A DNA stretch of 64,000 nucleotides from Thiopontia sp964551545 (GTDB lineage: Bacteria; Pseudomonadota; Gammaproteobacteria; GCF-002020875), in contig CAZKCT010000002.1 of assembly GCA_964551545.1 (NCBI GenBank), positions 1-64,000 on the forward strand, given 5' to 3'. Below the pieces are notes generated by a model. The model worked only from the letters and a program-made list of their open reading frames with translations, was not told the DNA's origin and made no database searches. Position 1 is the first letter of the stretch. Each line of letters starts with the position of its first letter. Position numbers and translations under genes: made by a program. This document shows positions 8,376 through 16,452 of this stretch, piece after piece.

Positions 8376-9239
8376 ATGATCCAGAGCATGACCGCATTCG
8401 CGCGCAAAGACCTTCAGGCTGAGTGGGGCAGCCTCTCTTGGGAGATTCGTGCCGTCAACCACCGCTATCTGGAGCTGTTCCTGCGGCTGCCAGAGGAGCT
8501 ACGCCCGATTGAAAACAAGGCCCGTGAGATTGGCCGCAACCAATTGGGCCGTGGAAAAGTGGAGTGTGGGTTGCGCTTCTCCCCCTCCGCCAGCAACAGT
8601 AGCGTTGAGGTGAATGAAGAGCTGGCACGCAAGGTGGCACAAGCAACCAAACAGGTGGCCCACCTGATCGACAACCCCGATCGCGTCAATCCAATGGAGG
8701 TACTGGGCTGGCCCGGCGTCATCCAGGCCGAAGGGGTCGACACCGCCACCATCCAGCAGCAAGCGCTGGAGCTGTTCAAGGAGACTGTTCAGGAGCTGAT
8801 CAACACCCGTGCCCGTGAAGGGGAGCGGTTGAAGGAGATGATCCAGCAACGCTGCGATGGTCTACGTCCACTGGTCGAACAGGCCAAGGTAGAGATGCCC
8901 AAGGTGATCGAACAGACCCGCGACAAACTGCGCGAGCGGCTGGAGGAGTTTCTGGAGCAGGCCGATGAGAATCGGCTGGAGCAGGAGATGGCGCTACAGG
9001 CGCAGAAGCTTGATATCGATGAGGAGATGGATCGCCTCACCACCCACATCGACGAGGTAGAGCGAGTAATCAACAAGGGCGGTGCGGTAGGCCGTCGCCT
9101 CGACTTCCTGATGCAAGAGCTGCACCGCGAGGCCAATACCCTGGGGTCAAAGTCGGCTCATGTCGAGACCACACGGATTGCGGTGGAGATGAAGGTGCTG
9201 ATCGAGCAGATGCGGGAGCAGGTGCAAAACATAGAGTAG
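8376..9239 (+). CDS. yicC: YicC-family endoribonuclease/stress protein
   Basis: A 287-residue YicC protein, the same length as in E. coli. It begins MIQSMTAFAR and has the N-terminal YicC domain (SWEIRAVNHRYLELFLRLPEELR) and the C-terminal DUF1732 domain ending GRRLDFLMQELHREANTLGSKS. YicC proteins are endoribonucleases linked to small-RNA turnover. The start at 8376 matches family N-termini; an upstream in-frame extension does not. Its last codons (QVQNIE-stop) coincide with an attachment-site-like 15-bp repeat (9218-9232) that recurs just before gmk at 16453-16467, so the natural yicC-gmk neighbourhood has been split by an island. Confidence 0.95.
   Translation: MIQSMTAFARKDLQAEWGSLSWEIRAVNHRYLELFLRLPEELRPIENKAREIGRNQLGRGKVECGLRFSPSASNSSVEVNEELARKVAQATKQVAHLIDNPDRVNPMEVLGWPGVIQAEGVDTATIQQQALELFKETVQELINTRAREGERLKEMIQQRCDGLRPLVEQAKVEMPKVIEQTRDKLRERLEEFLEQADENRLEQEMALQAQKLDIDEEMDRLTTHIDEVERVINKGGAVGRRLDFLMQELHREANTLGSKSAHVETTRIAVEMKVLIEQMREQVQNIE
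9218..9239 (+). other. attL-like site: 3' end of yicC
   Basis: GCAGGTGCAAAACAT at 9218-9232 is repeated without mismatch at 16453-16467. Both copies read in the yicC frame as Q-V-Q-N-I-E-stop, with different synonymous codons after the repeat. This is what insertion of an element that restores the target gene's end would leave. yicC 3' ends are a known target for mobilisable genomic islands in Vibrio. Confidence 0.75.
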
Positions 9240-9245
9240 CCGCTC

Positions 9246-10475
9246 TTAAAATTCAGCCTTGTACACCCTCGGCACCAGCCTTACATGCTCATCAACCCGA
9301 CCAAACAGATTAAAGAGTCTCGGCCCTTTCTTGAACTGAAAAACCCGATACAGCGCATAATGATCTGATCGATCCTTGGAGAAGGCCACCTCATTCTCTG
9401 AGATCATAAATGGCTGGTGCTTGCCTGAATTGGTTGTCTTGACCTCGATAAACAACTCTTCATCTTTGAACGGATCAAAAGAGCGTATGTCGAAACCGGC
9501 TCCATCACCTCTCTCTTTACTGGTCCACTCAATCTCATCAACCAAGTCACTACGCCCACACTGCTCCATCCGATGTCGCTCATACTTCATGACAAACGAC
9601 TCTCCAGCTTCACCTAGTCTACGGTTGCGCTGCTCCCCTTCAACGAAATTATACTTGTGTGGCATGTAAGAGCGTTTAGGTTCTGCCACTCTTGAGCTGG
9701 GCGCATCAATCTCTGGAGGCATATCAAGCACCGTACTCCAATCAACCATTGGCTTCTCATCTGGTACCGTTTCTACATATCGCTCTGACGCCGTAGCAAT
9801 ACCTTGAAAATCGCTGGTCAGATAGACTTGCACGACCTCTTTGAGCTGCTCCTGATAATTGTAGGCGGGCTTGTATCCATTGATGTAGGGGAATCCCATC
9901 TCAGCAAGAATCGCGCTGATATTTTGGTGCTTAAACTCTATAGAAGATTCAGAGCGCTCCTTCAGCAGTGGCAGCAGCTTACGACGATGCTCTGCCTTGT
10001 TGTATCGTTGACCAGCCAGCTCTTGTTGCAGCATGGAAAAATAGCTGACAGCCGTTGCCTCGCACTCCAGCCAGTCCCAACCCCTGCCCTGACTCAATAT
10101 ACCTCGGAGCTGCTGCTCATCGAATGATGACTCCAATGCAGCCTTGAGATACTGACAGGCATATTGATTATGCAGTAACTCAAACAGCTCCTCATCCAGA
10201 TACACATAGGCGATATTGTCATCAACCATCTTACTACTTGGCGCAGTCGTCAGTTGGCTATACTGTTGTTGTGATCCAGTCTTGATTTGATGGTGCCAGA
10301 ACGACTCTGAACGCAGGTGGAAGAACGGGTGATGCGGGTTGTCTCTATCCCTCTCTGATCGGTATTGATCGAGATATCTGGAAAATGTCTGCTTGAGTAG
10401 CGAGTCAAAATAGATACGATTACTACTGATTTGATTCGAACCAATCAACTCTACAACCGCGAGCAGCATACACAT
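9246..10475 (-). CDS. DUF3883 nuclease-like protein with restriction-endonuclease-type N-terminus
   Basis: A 409-residue protein. The N-terminal part (MLLAVVELIG, HHPFFHLRSESFW, YVYLDEELFELL) resembles the first domain of HNH-type restriction endonuclease-like proteins. The C-terminal ~120 residues are a DUF3883 domain with a PD-(D/E)xK-like pattern: GFDIRSFD then LFIEVKTT (~335-360). No HNH motif is seen. The family usually has a few more residues ending GKPHK before this start. Here those residues (G-Q-G-K-P-H-K) are encoded in frame upstream of the ATG at 10475, but the frame closes at a TAA (10527-10529) without a canonical start, while an ATG at 10537 is out of frame. The 5' end is therefore probably frameshifted. 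A defence role is inferred. Confidence 0.75.
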   Translation of the reverse strand: MCMLLAVVELIGSNQISSNRIYFDSLLKQTFSRYLDQYRSERDRDNPHHPFFHLRSESFWHHQIKTGSQQQYSQLTTAPSSKMVDDNIAYVYLDEELFELLHNQYACQYLKAALESSFDEQQLRGILSQGRGWDWLECEATAVSYFSMLQQELAGQRYNKAEHRRKLLPLLKERSESSIEFKHQNISAILAEMGFPYINGYKPAYNYQEQLKEVVQVYLTSDFQGIATASERYVETVPDEKPMVDWSTVLDMPPEIDAPSSRVAEPKRSYMPHKYNFVEGEQRNRRLGEAGESFVMKYERHRMEQCGRSDLVDEIEWTSKERGDGAGFDIRSFDPFKDEELFIEVKTTNSGKHQPFMISENEVAFSKDRSDHYALYRVFQFKKGPRLFNLFGRVDEHVRLVPRVYKAEF

Positions 10476-10543
10476 CTTATGCGGCTTTCCCTGGCCTGCT
10501 GCACGATTGATATTCAGGTGCGTAAATTAGTGCTCATACCCTC

Positions 10544-10768
10544 TCAACCCCATGACATCCACTCTCTCATCTTTCGAAGATTACATACATGCCGGACAAC
10601 AAGCACATCTCCCTTCTCATCGACCAGATAGAGAATGACATATAATTGGAAGGGATAAACTGGTGCTGGCGTGTTCAATTCAGTTCGCTACCACGCCACC
10701 TCTGAATTATCTGCCAAAAACTGAAAGATCTCTTCCAGCTACCGATGATAGTGATCCTGTTTCGTGCA
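10544..10768 (-). pseudogene. parE toxin relic (RelE/ParE family)
   Basis: Reading the minus strand, one frame gives LEEIFQFLADNSEVAW (10738 downward), then TAG at 10690-10688, then residues ending PVYPFQLYVILYLVDEKGDV and VVRHVCNLRKMREW, with a stop at 10544. These are the N-terminal helix and the C-terminal strands of a ParE-type toxin. The middle of the protein is missing, and a second TAG lies at 10741-10739. About 65 codons remain of the usual 95-100. It follows the parD relic directly, in the normal antitoxin-toxin order. It is clearly non-functional. Confidence 0.7.
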
Positions 10769-10774
10769 ATCTCA

Positions 10775-10980
10775 TTCAACTCAGCCATAGTATGCAAACT
10801 CACACTACTATCAATACCTTCAGTGATATGCTTCTGCATAGTCTCTATCTTTGCAGAATGATCCTGAGCCTTACGGGTAAGATCACGCACATAGTTACTT
10901 ACATTGCTGCAATGCGATCCAACCTGCCGTTCACCCTAATCCTTCATTGCATCAGGAACTGAAATATTCATTGTTGCCAT
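10775..10980 (-). pseudogene. parD antitoxin relic with premature amber stop
   Basis: Starting at the ATG 10980-10978, with GAGAGG ten bases upstream, the frame reads MATMNISVPDAMKD and then TAG at codon 15 (10938-10936). It continues as NYVRDLTRKAQDHS, KIETMQKHITEGID and SSVSLHTMAELNEIAR. That is a ParD-family ribbon-helix-helix antitoxin in which the codon for the invariant Trp of the M-K-D-W motif has become TAG. The rest of the reading frame is intact to about 10777. It sits directly upstream of the parE relic. Confidence 0.75.
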
Positions 10981-11329
10981 AATGGATACGCCTCTCTTAA
11001 TTTTGACAAAACCCTCATGACCAGCGAGCTTGTCCACCACCGAAGATGGCAAATTATTTTCACGGCAAAAGCTAGGGCCTCCGAAGATCCTCTGCGCCTA
11101 ATGGTCGAAGCCATTGGGATAGTAATGACCATTACTGTAGGTTACTGTCTCGCAAAACACAACATCCCAGGCCAGCCTTAATATCAGGTCATGAGACAAC
11201 CGCTACCTCTTGCCAGCAAATTTATACCAGGCAACAGTATGGACTGAGTAATGTAGCGGGAGCAAACTCTGTAAGCAGTAATCTACCTTTTTGAACACCC
11301 TCAATACACCTTATCAGCGATATGATATA
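10981..11329. other. Intergenic region upstream of the AbiE pair
   Basis: About 350 bases without a gene I can support. A 27-codon plus-strand frame beginning near 11101 has no recognisable similarity. The region must contain the promoters for the leftward parDE relic and part of the rightward AbiE promoter. Confidence 0.4.
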
Positions 11330-11357
11330 TTCAGAAAAATATAGTATTTTTTCTGAA
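11330..11357. promoter_or_regulatory. Inverted repeat upstream of abiEi
   Basis: TTCAGAAAAA (11330-11339) and TTTTTCTGAA (11348-11357) form a perfect 10-base inverted repeat with an 8-base spacer, ending 18 bases before the ATG at 11376. AbiEi-type antitoxins are known to autorepress by binding inverted repeats upstream of their operon. The repeat falls inside the longer frame that starts at 11322, which favours 11376 as the true start. Confidence 0.6.
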
Positions 11358-11375
11358 CAGAATAAACATGCAAAA

Positions 11376-12142
11376 ATGACTCAAACCATTGAAAAAAAGA
11401 TTGAATCAAGAATTAATGGCCACGGTAAGGGTTGGGCATTTACAAAGGTCGATTTTGCATCTGAATTTACGGATGACAACATCCACAAGGCACTCTCTTC
11501 TCTAACTAAAGCAGGAAAGATCCGCCGTATCAGCCAAGGCATCTATGATTTTCCACGCTATAGCAAACTACTGGATCAACCCCTCAGCCCGGACATTGAT
11601 CAGGTTGCTCATGCACTTGCCCGGAAATTTAACTGGCGCATCCAGCCTAGCGGTGATGCTGCACTCAATCTACTCGGCCTATCCACTCAGGTGCCGGGAC
11701 GCTGGGCTTATCTCTCAGATGGCCCTCACCGACAATATGAGATCAGTGGCACCACACTGACCTTCAAAAAGACTGCTCTAAAGAATGTTGGCTTCAAGTA
11801 TGCCGAAAGCGGCCTGATTGTTCAGGCACTCAAGGCACTGGGGAGAGACCACATCACANNNNNNNNNNNNNNNNNNNNNNNNNNNNNNNNNNNNNNNNNN
11901 NNNNNNNNNNNNNNNNNNNNNNNNNNNNNNNNNNNNNNNNNNNNNNNNNNNNNNNNNNCGAAAGCGGCCTGATTGTTCAGGCACTCAAGGCACTGGGGAG
12001 AGACCACATCACACCTGATGTAATCCAGTCAACACGCACCCAGATCGATTCAGCACACTTCAAACGAATCTTGTCAGACACCCGCACGGTTACCAGCTGG
12101 ATCTACGATGCAATCAAACAGATCTGTAAGGAGGCGGATTAA
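11376..12142 (+). CDS. AbiEi-like antitoxin (DUF6088 type), interrupted by assembly gap
   Basis: Transcription-factor-like antitoxin of a type IV toxin-antitoxin pair. The first ~75 residues form a winged-helix region (WAFTKVDFASEFTDDNIHKALSSLTKAGKIRRISQGIYDFP in segments), followed by RIQPSGDAALNLLGLSTQVPG, YLSDGPHR and IVQALKALGRDHIT. A 100-N gap (11859-11958) splits the gene, and the 55 bases before the gap (11804-11858) are repeated exactly after it (11959-12013). Collapsing that overlap restores an uninterrupted reading frame of about 203 residues ending WIYDAIKQICKEAD. The stop overlaps the toxin ATG as TAATG. The start at 11376 lies just after an inverted repeat that may be its operator. 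Confidence 0.82.
11859..11958. other. 100-N assembly gap flanked by 55-bp duplicated contig ends
   Basis: Positions 11804-11858 and 11959-12013 are identical. A perfect 55-base match at both sides of a round 100-N spacer is what unmerged contigs sharing one assembly k-mer produce. The N run is therefore most likely a placeholder and the true sequence is probably continuous. Confidence 0.85.
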
Positions 12143-13125
12143 TGGATCGTATTGCACTGCTTCCCAATCGTGAGCGCTATGAACTTTTCTCAGAAAGTGC
12201 TGCACAACTCGGAATGGTACCGGCTGTTGTCGAAAAAGACTTCTGGGTCACCTGGACATTGAAGCAGCTTTTCAGTCATCCAGACCTTTCTAGCCAACTT
12301 ATGTTCAAAGGCGGTACCAGCTTATCGAAAGTCTACAGCCTGATTGAGCGCTTCTCTGAAGACATTGATCTGATTCTCGATTGGCAAAACCTTTCAGAGG
12401 AAGACCCTCTGGCTGATCGATCAAACTCTCGTCAAGGCAAACTGAACCAGACCATTAATCAGGAAGCCCAACGCTATATAGAGTCAACTCTGCTTCCTCT
12501 TGTCAGCCAGGCAACATCTTCCTGCTGCAATTGCTCTATCGATGAGAGTGATCCACATGTAATCAACCTCCAATATCCTTCTGCCTTTCCTGACCATTAT
12601 CTGCGCCCTGAACTACGGCTTGAAATTGGCCCGCTGGCAGCCTGGCTACCCCATGAAGAGCATCAAGTTCGCAGCTATGCTTCAGAGGCATTCCCTGATC
12701 TATTCCAGCAACCGACTTGCCATGTTCAGGTAATCTCTGCTGCACGTACCTTTTGGGAGAAAGCCACTATTCTCCATCAGGAGGCCCATCGACCTGCTGA
12801 CAGAGCACTGCCTCCAAGATATTCTCGCCACTACTATGATCTATACAAGATGGCGCTCTCACCAGTCAAAGATCAGGCACTCAGCGACTTTGGACTACTG
12901 GAATCAGTCGTCGATTTCAAACAGCGCTTCTATCCCAGAGGATGGGCACGGTATGACCTTGCAAAATCTGATACGTTGCAGCTGTTGCCTACCGACCATA
13001 TCCTTAGCGCTCTTCGCAAAGACTATGTCACAATGGGACATATGATCTTTGGGCAAATCCCGGAATTTGATGAGATCATACGTACACTGGGGCTGCTACA
13101 GAGTGAAATTAACAACCATATTTAG
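12142..13125 (+). CDS. AbiEii/AbiGii-type nucleotidyltransferase toxin
   Basis: A 327-residue toxin of the AbiEii family, a DUF1814-type nucleotidyltransferase. The four-motif core is visible: FKGGTSLSK (motif I, ~55-63), FSEDIDLIL (motif II with the paired acidic residues, ~71-79), and later FWEKATILHQEAHR and SRHYYDLYKM (motifs III-IV region). Related toxins inhibit growth by modifying tRNA or by GTP-dependent mechanisms and give abortive phage defence. The ATG overlaps the stop of the cognate antitoxin by one base, so expression is coupled. It is the last gene of element 1 of the island. Confidence 0.9.
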   Translation: MDRIALLPNRERYELFSESAAQLGMVPAVVEKDFWVTWTLKQLFSHPDLSSQLMFKGGTSLSKVYSLIERFSEDIDLILDWQNLSEEDPLADRSNSRQGKLNQTINQEAQRYIESTLLPLVSQATSSCCNCSIDESDPHVINLQYPSAFPDHYLRPELRLEIGPLAAWLPHEEHQVRSYASEAFPDLFQQPTCHVQVISAARTFWEKATILHQEAHRPADRALPPRYSRHYYDLYKMALSPVKDQALSDFGLLESVVDFKQRFYPRGWARYDLAKSDTLQLLPTDHILSALRKDYVTMGHMIFGQIPEFDEIIRTLGLLQSEINNHI

Positions 13126-13138
13126 GCTTTCAAATTTT

Positions 13139-13157
13139 GGTGACAAAAATGGTGACA
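13139..13157. repeat. Right-end signature of element 1: paired GGTGACA
   Basis: GGTGACA occurs at 13139-13145 and 13151-13157, with starts 12 bases apart. The first copy begins 93 bases before the AGGTACAAAACATT att-like core at 13232. The same pair, same spacing and same 93-base distance recur at 16362 and 16455. These may be recombination-accessory or replication-related sites of the element. Confidence 0.65.
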
Positions 13158-13230
13158 AAGAATGAAAATCAGCCACAAAAACACACTTAATGCACTGATT
13201 TAACGCCAACATATATTTATAATGCGTAAG

Positions 13231-13251
13231 AAGGTACAAAACATTCTATAA
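13231..13251 (+). other. Internal att-like site between the two elements
   Basis: AAGGTACAAAACATT at 13231-13245 matches the terminal repeat CAGGTGCAAAACATT at 13 of 15 positions and reads K-V-Q-N-I-L-stop in the yicC-like frame. It lies between the AbiE pair and the primase-helicase gene, at the same distance from a GGTGACA pair as the right terminal site. This suggests two tandem insertions. Confidence 0.6.
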
Positions 13252-13275
13252 ATCTATTGAATACCAGACATTACC

Positions 13276-15639
13276 TCATCTCAACAGATCTTTTTCACTC
13301 AAAACCTGGTATTTCATCAAGCGATACCCCCTCTGCCTACGCTCCCACATCTTCATTAACTGTGGTGAAGAGGTATCCAGATAGTCATGAATCACAATAT
13401 CACGCTTTGCAATGTGGTCACGATGCAGGCGTCCTGCATATTGCTGAAGGGTACCTTTCCAGGATACCGGCATCGCCAATACCAGCGTATCCAGAGGCGG
13501 ATGGTCAAAACCTTCTCCGATCAACCTTCCTGTCGCCAACAGAAGTCGGGGTTCATTTTCTGAAAGCGCCTGAAGTACCTCTTTCACTGCACCTCTTTTC
13601 TTCTTGCTCAACCGTCCATGCAGCATGAACAGATTTTCAACTCGCCCATCCAGCAGCTGCCAAAGCGACTCGAGATGCCCGGTTCGCTCTGTTAACAGCA
13701 ATACCTTTCGTCCCTGCTGATAGGCCGCTATCGCATCCTCTGCAATACGGCGATTACGTTCCTGGTCATCAACAAGATATTGGAATATCTCCTGTATCTT
13801 GTCTGATTCCACCATACTGGTTGCCATGATTGCATGGGGTACCACTTGCAGAATGCGCGGCGCCGTTTCCGGTTTTTTTGCACGATGTCGAATCGGTCCG
13901 CTCTGCATAAAGATGACCGGATGGTGCCCATCTCTGCGCTCTGGCGTAGCCGTAAGACCCAACACATAACGTGCCTTGGCTTGCTTCATCAATAGCTCAA
14001 AGCTTACCGAAGAGATATGGTGACACTCATCGACAATAACCTGCCCATACTGCTCTACAACCTCGTTTACCTCACCCTTGCGAACCAGTGACTGTATCAC
14101 CGCAACATCTACCCTCAATGAAAGATTCCGTTTGCCTCCACCCAATCTTCCCAGCACATTGCCTTCACAGCTCAGAAACAATTGCAGTTGCTCAATCCAC
14201 TGCTGTAGAAGATCTGTTCGATTCACTACAACTAACGTACTGACTTTTCGTTCAGCAATAATTGCTGCCGCTGTAACAGTTTTACCAAATGCAGTTGGTG
14301 CACACAGCACTCCTGTGTCATATCGAGTGATCGCTGTAACCGCTTTCTGCTGCTCCTCTCTCAATCTGCCATTGAAAACACACTTAATAGATCGACCTTG
14401 ATTACGCTCATCGGCAATCTGAAGATCGATACCGTTTTCCTGCAACAACTGTTTTACATCATCCAGACAACCACGCGGCAAGGCGATATGGTTGGGGAAA
14501 TTTTCTGCGCACCCAATAATGCGCGGCTTGTCCCATACCGAGAAACGCATCTGCTGTGCCTTATAGTATTCAGGATTCTGGAAGGCTGCCAACCGGATTA
14601 GCCGATTGGTCAGCGGCTGCGTCAACCCCCCTTTTTCAAAGTAGATCTGATTTGCCAATGTGACCACCACCTGTTTCGGCAATGCCCCCCCAACCTGATG
14701 GCTGAGCGTATTTTTCCTTCTCTTCCACGGAGTAGCCCCCTGCTCCTCTTCCTCAATATAGGCCACATCCAATACATGGTGTCCCTGACTGAGCTGCTCA
14801 ATGGAAGTGGCGACACCCACCTCATCTAGCCGTTCAAGAGCACTCAAATGCGCCCACTGATCCGCATATGGTTGCAATTGATCATCAACAAAAATCGACC
14901 TGCCCAAGTCTCTTGGTCCCTTTTGTAAGGGCAGCGCAATCAGGTTACCAAATCCCCCTTTCGGCAAACGCTCCTGATTGGGAAACATACGATCATAAGA
15001 TGCAAGTTCAAGCTGCCTAGAGTGTGAACAGGTATAACTGATCAGAGCTGCCCCCAGTTTCCTCACCTCAAAAGCAGGTATCGCATGGCTAAAGAATATC
15101 CAGAGGTGCGCTCCATTACCCGAACGCGAAATTTCAATGGTGGCCGGCACCTGAAAATACCTGCAGGTTACCATCATTGATTGCACATCCTCACGCCAAC
15201 TCTCTTTATCAAAATCAATCGCAAGGAAATGGCATTGCTCAGTCTGTAGCAGCGGATAGAGACCGATTGTTATCTCTCCCCTCAGGTGTCTATAAATCAC
15301 TCTGTCGGTGAGAGACAGAAATACTCTATTGGTACACGCTCCACATTTAACCTTGGGCTTTCCACATACTCCTGACTTCCATTCATTACTACACGCTGGA
15401 GAATAGCCTGACTTGCCATTTTTACTCTCCCACCGAACGGGGTACAGATCTTCCCTACCATGAAACAGTTTCCGGAATAGCGCAATCTTTTCCTCTGTGG
15501 TTAGGACGTTGTTAGACAACTCACGGATGTCATCAGAAGCTGGCTGCTGTACCGACACAATTGGATCAACAATTCCATGCTCCTGCAAAAGCATTCGTAA
15601 GCGCTTATTCTCTGCTCGTAGCTGCTCAATCTCTGACAT
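13276..15639 (-). CDS. TOTE-type primase-helicase (AEP primase + SF2 helicase)
   Basis: A 787-residue protein. A short N-terminal coiled coil (EIEQLRAENKRLRMLLQEHG) leads into an archaeo-eukaryotic-primase-like domain of the TOTE conflict-system type. That domain has a zinc-binding cluster (cysteines in ACSNEWKSGVCGKPKVKCGAC) and the catalytic motifs AIDFD (DxD) and SGNGAHLWIFF (SxH). A superfamily 2 helicase follows, with CAPTAFGKT (Walker A), VDECHH (DEAH-like box), GLTATP and QYAGRLHR (motif VI). A C-terminal phospholipase-D-like nuclease, found in some relatives, is not seen. The gene is divergent from the HigBA pair across ~50 bases. A role in conflict with invading DNA is inferred from the family. 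Confidence 0.88.
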   Translation of the reverse strand: MSEIEQLRAENKRLRMLLQEHGIVDPIVSVQQPASDDIRELSNNVLTTEEKIALFRKLFHGREDLYPVRWESKNGKSGYSPACSNEWKSGVCGKPKVKCGACTNRVFLSLTDRVIYRHLRGEITIGLYPLLQTEQCHFLAIDFDKESWREDVQSMMVTCRYFQVPATIEISRSGNGAHLWIFFSHAIPAFEVRKLGAALISYTCSHSRQLELASYDRMFPNQERLPKGGFGNLIALPLQKGPRDLGRSIFVDDQLQPYADQWAHLSALERLDEVGVATSIEQLSQGHHVLDVAYIEEEEQGATPWKRRKNTLSHQVGGALPKQVVVTLANQIYFEKGGLTQPLTNRLIRLAAFQNPEYYKAQQMRFSVWDKPRIIGCAENFPNHIALPRGCLDDVKQLLQENGIDLQIADERNQGRSIKCVFNGRLREEQQKAVTAITRYDTGVLCAPTAFGKTVTAAAIIAERKVSTLVVVNRTDLLQQWIEQLQLFLSCEGNVLGRLGGGKRNLSLRVDVAVIQSLVRKGEVNEVVEQYGQVIVDECHHISSVSFELLMKQAKARYVLGLTATPERRDGHHPVIFMQSGPIRHRAKKPETAPRILQVVPHAIMATSMVESDKIQEIFQYLVDDQERNRRIAEDAIAAYQQGRKVLLLTERTGHLESLWQLLDGRVENLFMLHGRLSKKKRGAVKEVLQALSENEPRLLLATGRLIGEGFDHPPLDTLVLAMPVSWKGTLQQYAGRLHRDHIAKRDIVIHDYLDTSSPQLMKMWERRQRGYRLMKYQVLSEKDLLR

Positions 15640-15666
15640 ACGTATGTAACTTACAAATTTACATCC

Positions 15667-15684
15667 TGTAATCGTTCGATTACA
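15667..15684. promoter_or_regulatory. Palindromic operator of the HigBA-like pair
   Basis: TGTAATCG-TT-CGATTACA is a perfect 8-base inverted repeat with a 2-base spacer, in the 53-base divergent region between the primase-helicase and toxin genes, nine bases before the toxin ATG. It is the obvious candidate site for autorepression by the HTH antitoxin and could also control the helicase gene. Confidence 0.65.
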
Positions 15685-15692
15685 ATACTAAC

Positions 15693-15998
15693 ATGTACAC
15701 CATCATCAAAATCCCTGAATTTGAGGAATGGCTCAACAGTCTGAAGGATCGTTCCACAAGATTCCGGTTACTTCGTCGCCTTGAAAAGGCACAACGAGGT
15801 CTGCTTGGAGATACTCAATCTGTTGGCGAAGGTGTATTTGAGATGCGCGAATTTTTTGGCCCTGGCTGGCGCATGTATTACCTCCACACTGAAGCAACCA
15901 TTATCGTTATGCTTGGTGGGGGCGATAAAAGTTCTCAAAAAGAGGATATCAAAGCTGCCAAACAACTTGCATCATTACTACTGGAGCAATCGCCATGA
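15693..15998 (+). CDS. HigB-like toxin (RelE/ParE superfamily addiction module killer)
   Basis: A 101-residue toxin of the 'addiction module killer protein' group. It has the helix FEEWLNSLKDRSTRFRLLRRLEKAQRG, the strand GEGVFEMREFFGPGWRMYYL, and IIVMLGGGDKSSQKEDIKAA, the conserved G-G-G-x-K-x-x-Q-x-x-D-I-x-x-A ending. Family members are ribosome-dependent mRNA interferases. The toxin gene comes first, as usual for higBA. The stop overlaps the antitoxin start by four bases (ATGA). Confidence 0.9.
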   Translation: MYTIIKIPEFEEWLNSLKDRSTRFRLLRRLEKAQRGLLGDTQSVGEGVFEMREFFGPGWRMYYLHTEATIIVMLGGGDKSSQKEDIKAAKQLASLLLEQSP

Positions 15999-16288
15999 AT
16001 ATGACCAATCAACTATCCGAATTTGATATGGCAGAACATCTGGCCTCTGAGGAAGATATCGCAGAGTACATTCGACAAGTACTGGAAGATGGAGATGCTG
16101 GCGAGCTAGCCGCTGCTCTTGGGCATATTGCAAAAGCAAGGGGCATGTCCGAAATAGCAAAGGCTAGTGGAATTAAGCGAGAAGCCCTCTATAAAGCACT
16201 TCGCCCCTCTGCCCAACCAAGATTCGAAACAATCCAGCGAGTTTGCAACGCTTTGGGCGTAAAAATTACTGCCACTGCAGCGCATTAA
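15995..16288 (+). CDS. HigA-like HTH antitoxin
   Basis: A 97-residue antitoxin ('addiction module antidote protein' group). The N-terminal EFDMAEHLASEEDIAEYIRQVLEDGD is the typical toxin-binding segment. Residues ~45-90 form a Cro/CI-type helix-turn-helix (MSEIAKASGIKREALYKAL then FETIQRVCNALGVKI). It overlaps the toxin gene by four bases and probably represses the operon through the palindrome at 15667-15684. It is the last gene of element 2. Confidence 0.92.
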   Translation: MNMTNQLSEFDMAEHLASEEDIAEYIRQVLEDGDAGELAAALGHIAKARGMSEIAKASGIKREALYKALRPSAQPRFETIQRVCNALGVKITATAAH

Positions 16289-16361
16289 TTCACACACTCT
16301 CTGCCTCTTCACAAAAAGATTTTTCAGAACCTTATTAGGGTGAAAAATTATCAATTTTCAT

Positions 16362-16380
16362 GGTGACATAAGTGGTGACA
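16362..16380. repeat. Right-end signature of element 2: paired GGTGACA
   Basis: GGTGACA at 16362-16368 and 16374-16380, with starts 12 bases apart. The first begins 93 bases before the AGGTGCAAAACATT core at 16455. This duplicates the arrangement at 13139-13245, while most of the intervening bases differ. Confidence 0.65.
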
Positions 16381-16452
16381 GAGAGGCTACAAGATTCGAT
16401 TACCCCCATACAACACACTGAATATTAAATGTATTTTTACTTCATTTAGAAA

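Larger units (their letters stand above)
9240..16452. mobile_element. Genomic island between yicC and gmk (two tandem elements)
   Basis: About 7.2 kb of accessory genes separates yicC from gmk, genes that are usually adjacent in gammaproteobacteria. The ends are a 15-bp direct repeat of the yicC 3' end. A degenerate third copy at 13231-13245 (13 of 15 identical), and two copies of a right-end signature (a pair of GGTGACA words 12 bases apart, placed 93 bases before the att core), divide it into element 1 (9240-13230) and element 2 (13246-16452). The cargo is a nuclease-like DUF3883 protein, a decayed ParDE pair, an AbiE pair, a primase-helicase and a HigBA pair. No integrase, excisionase or transfer gene is visible, so it is either a relic or mobilised in trans. 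Confidence 0.8.

Noticed and set aside
11804..12013. Tandem 55-bp repeat inside abiEi
   Set aside because: The copies flank a 100-N placeholder exactly, which points to overlapping contig ends rather than a biological repeat.
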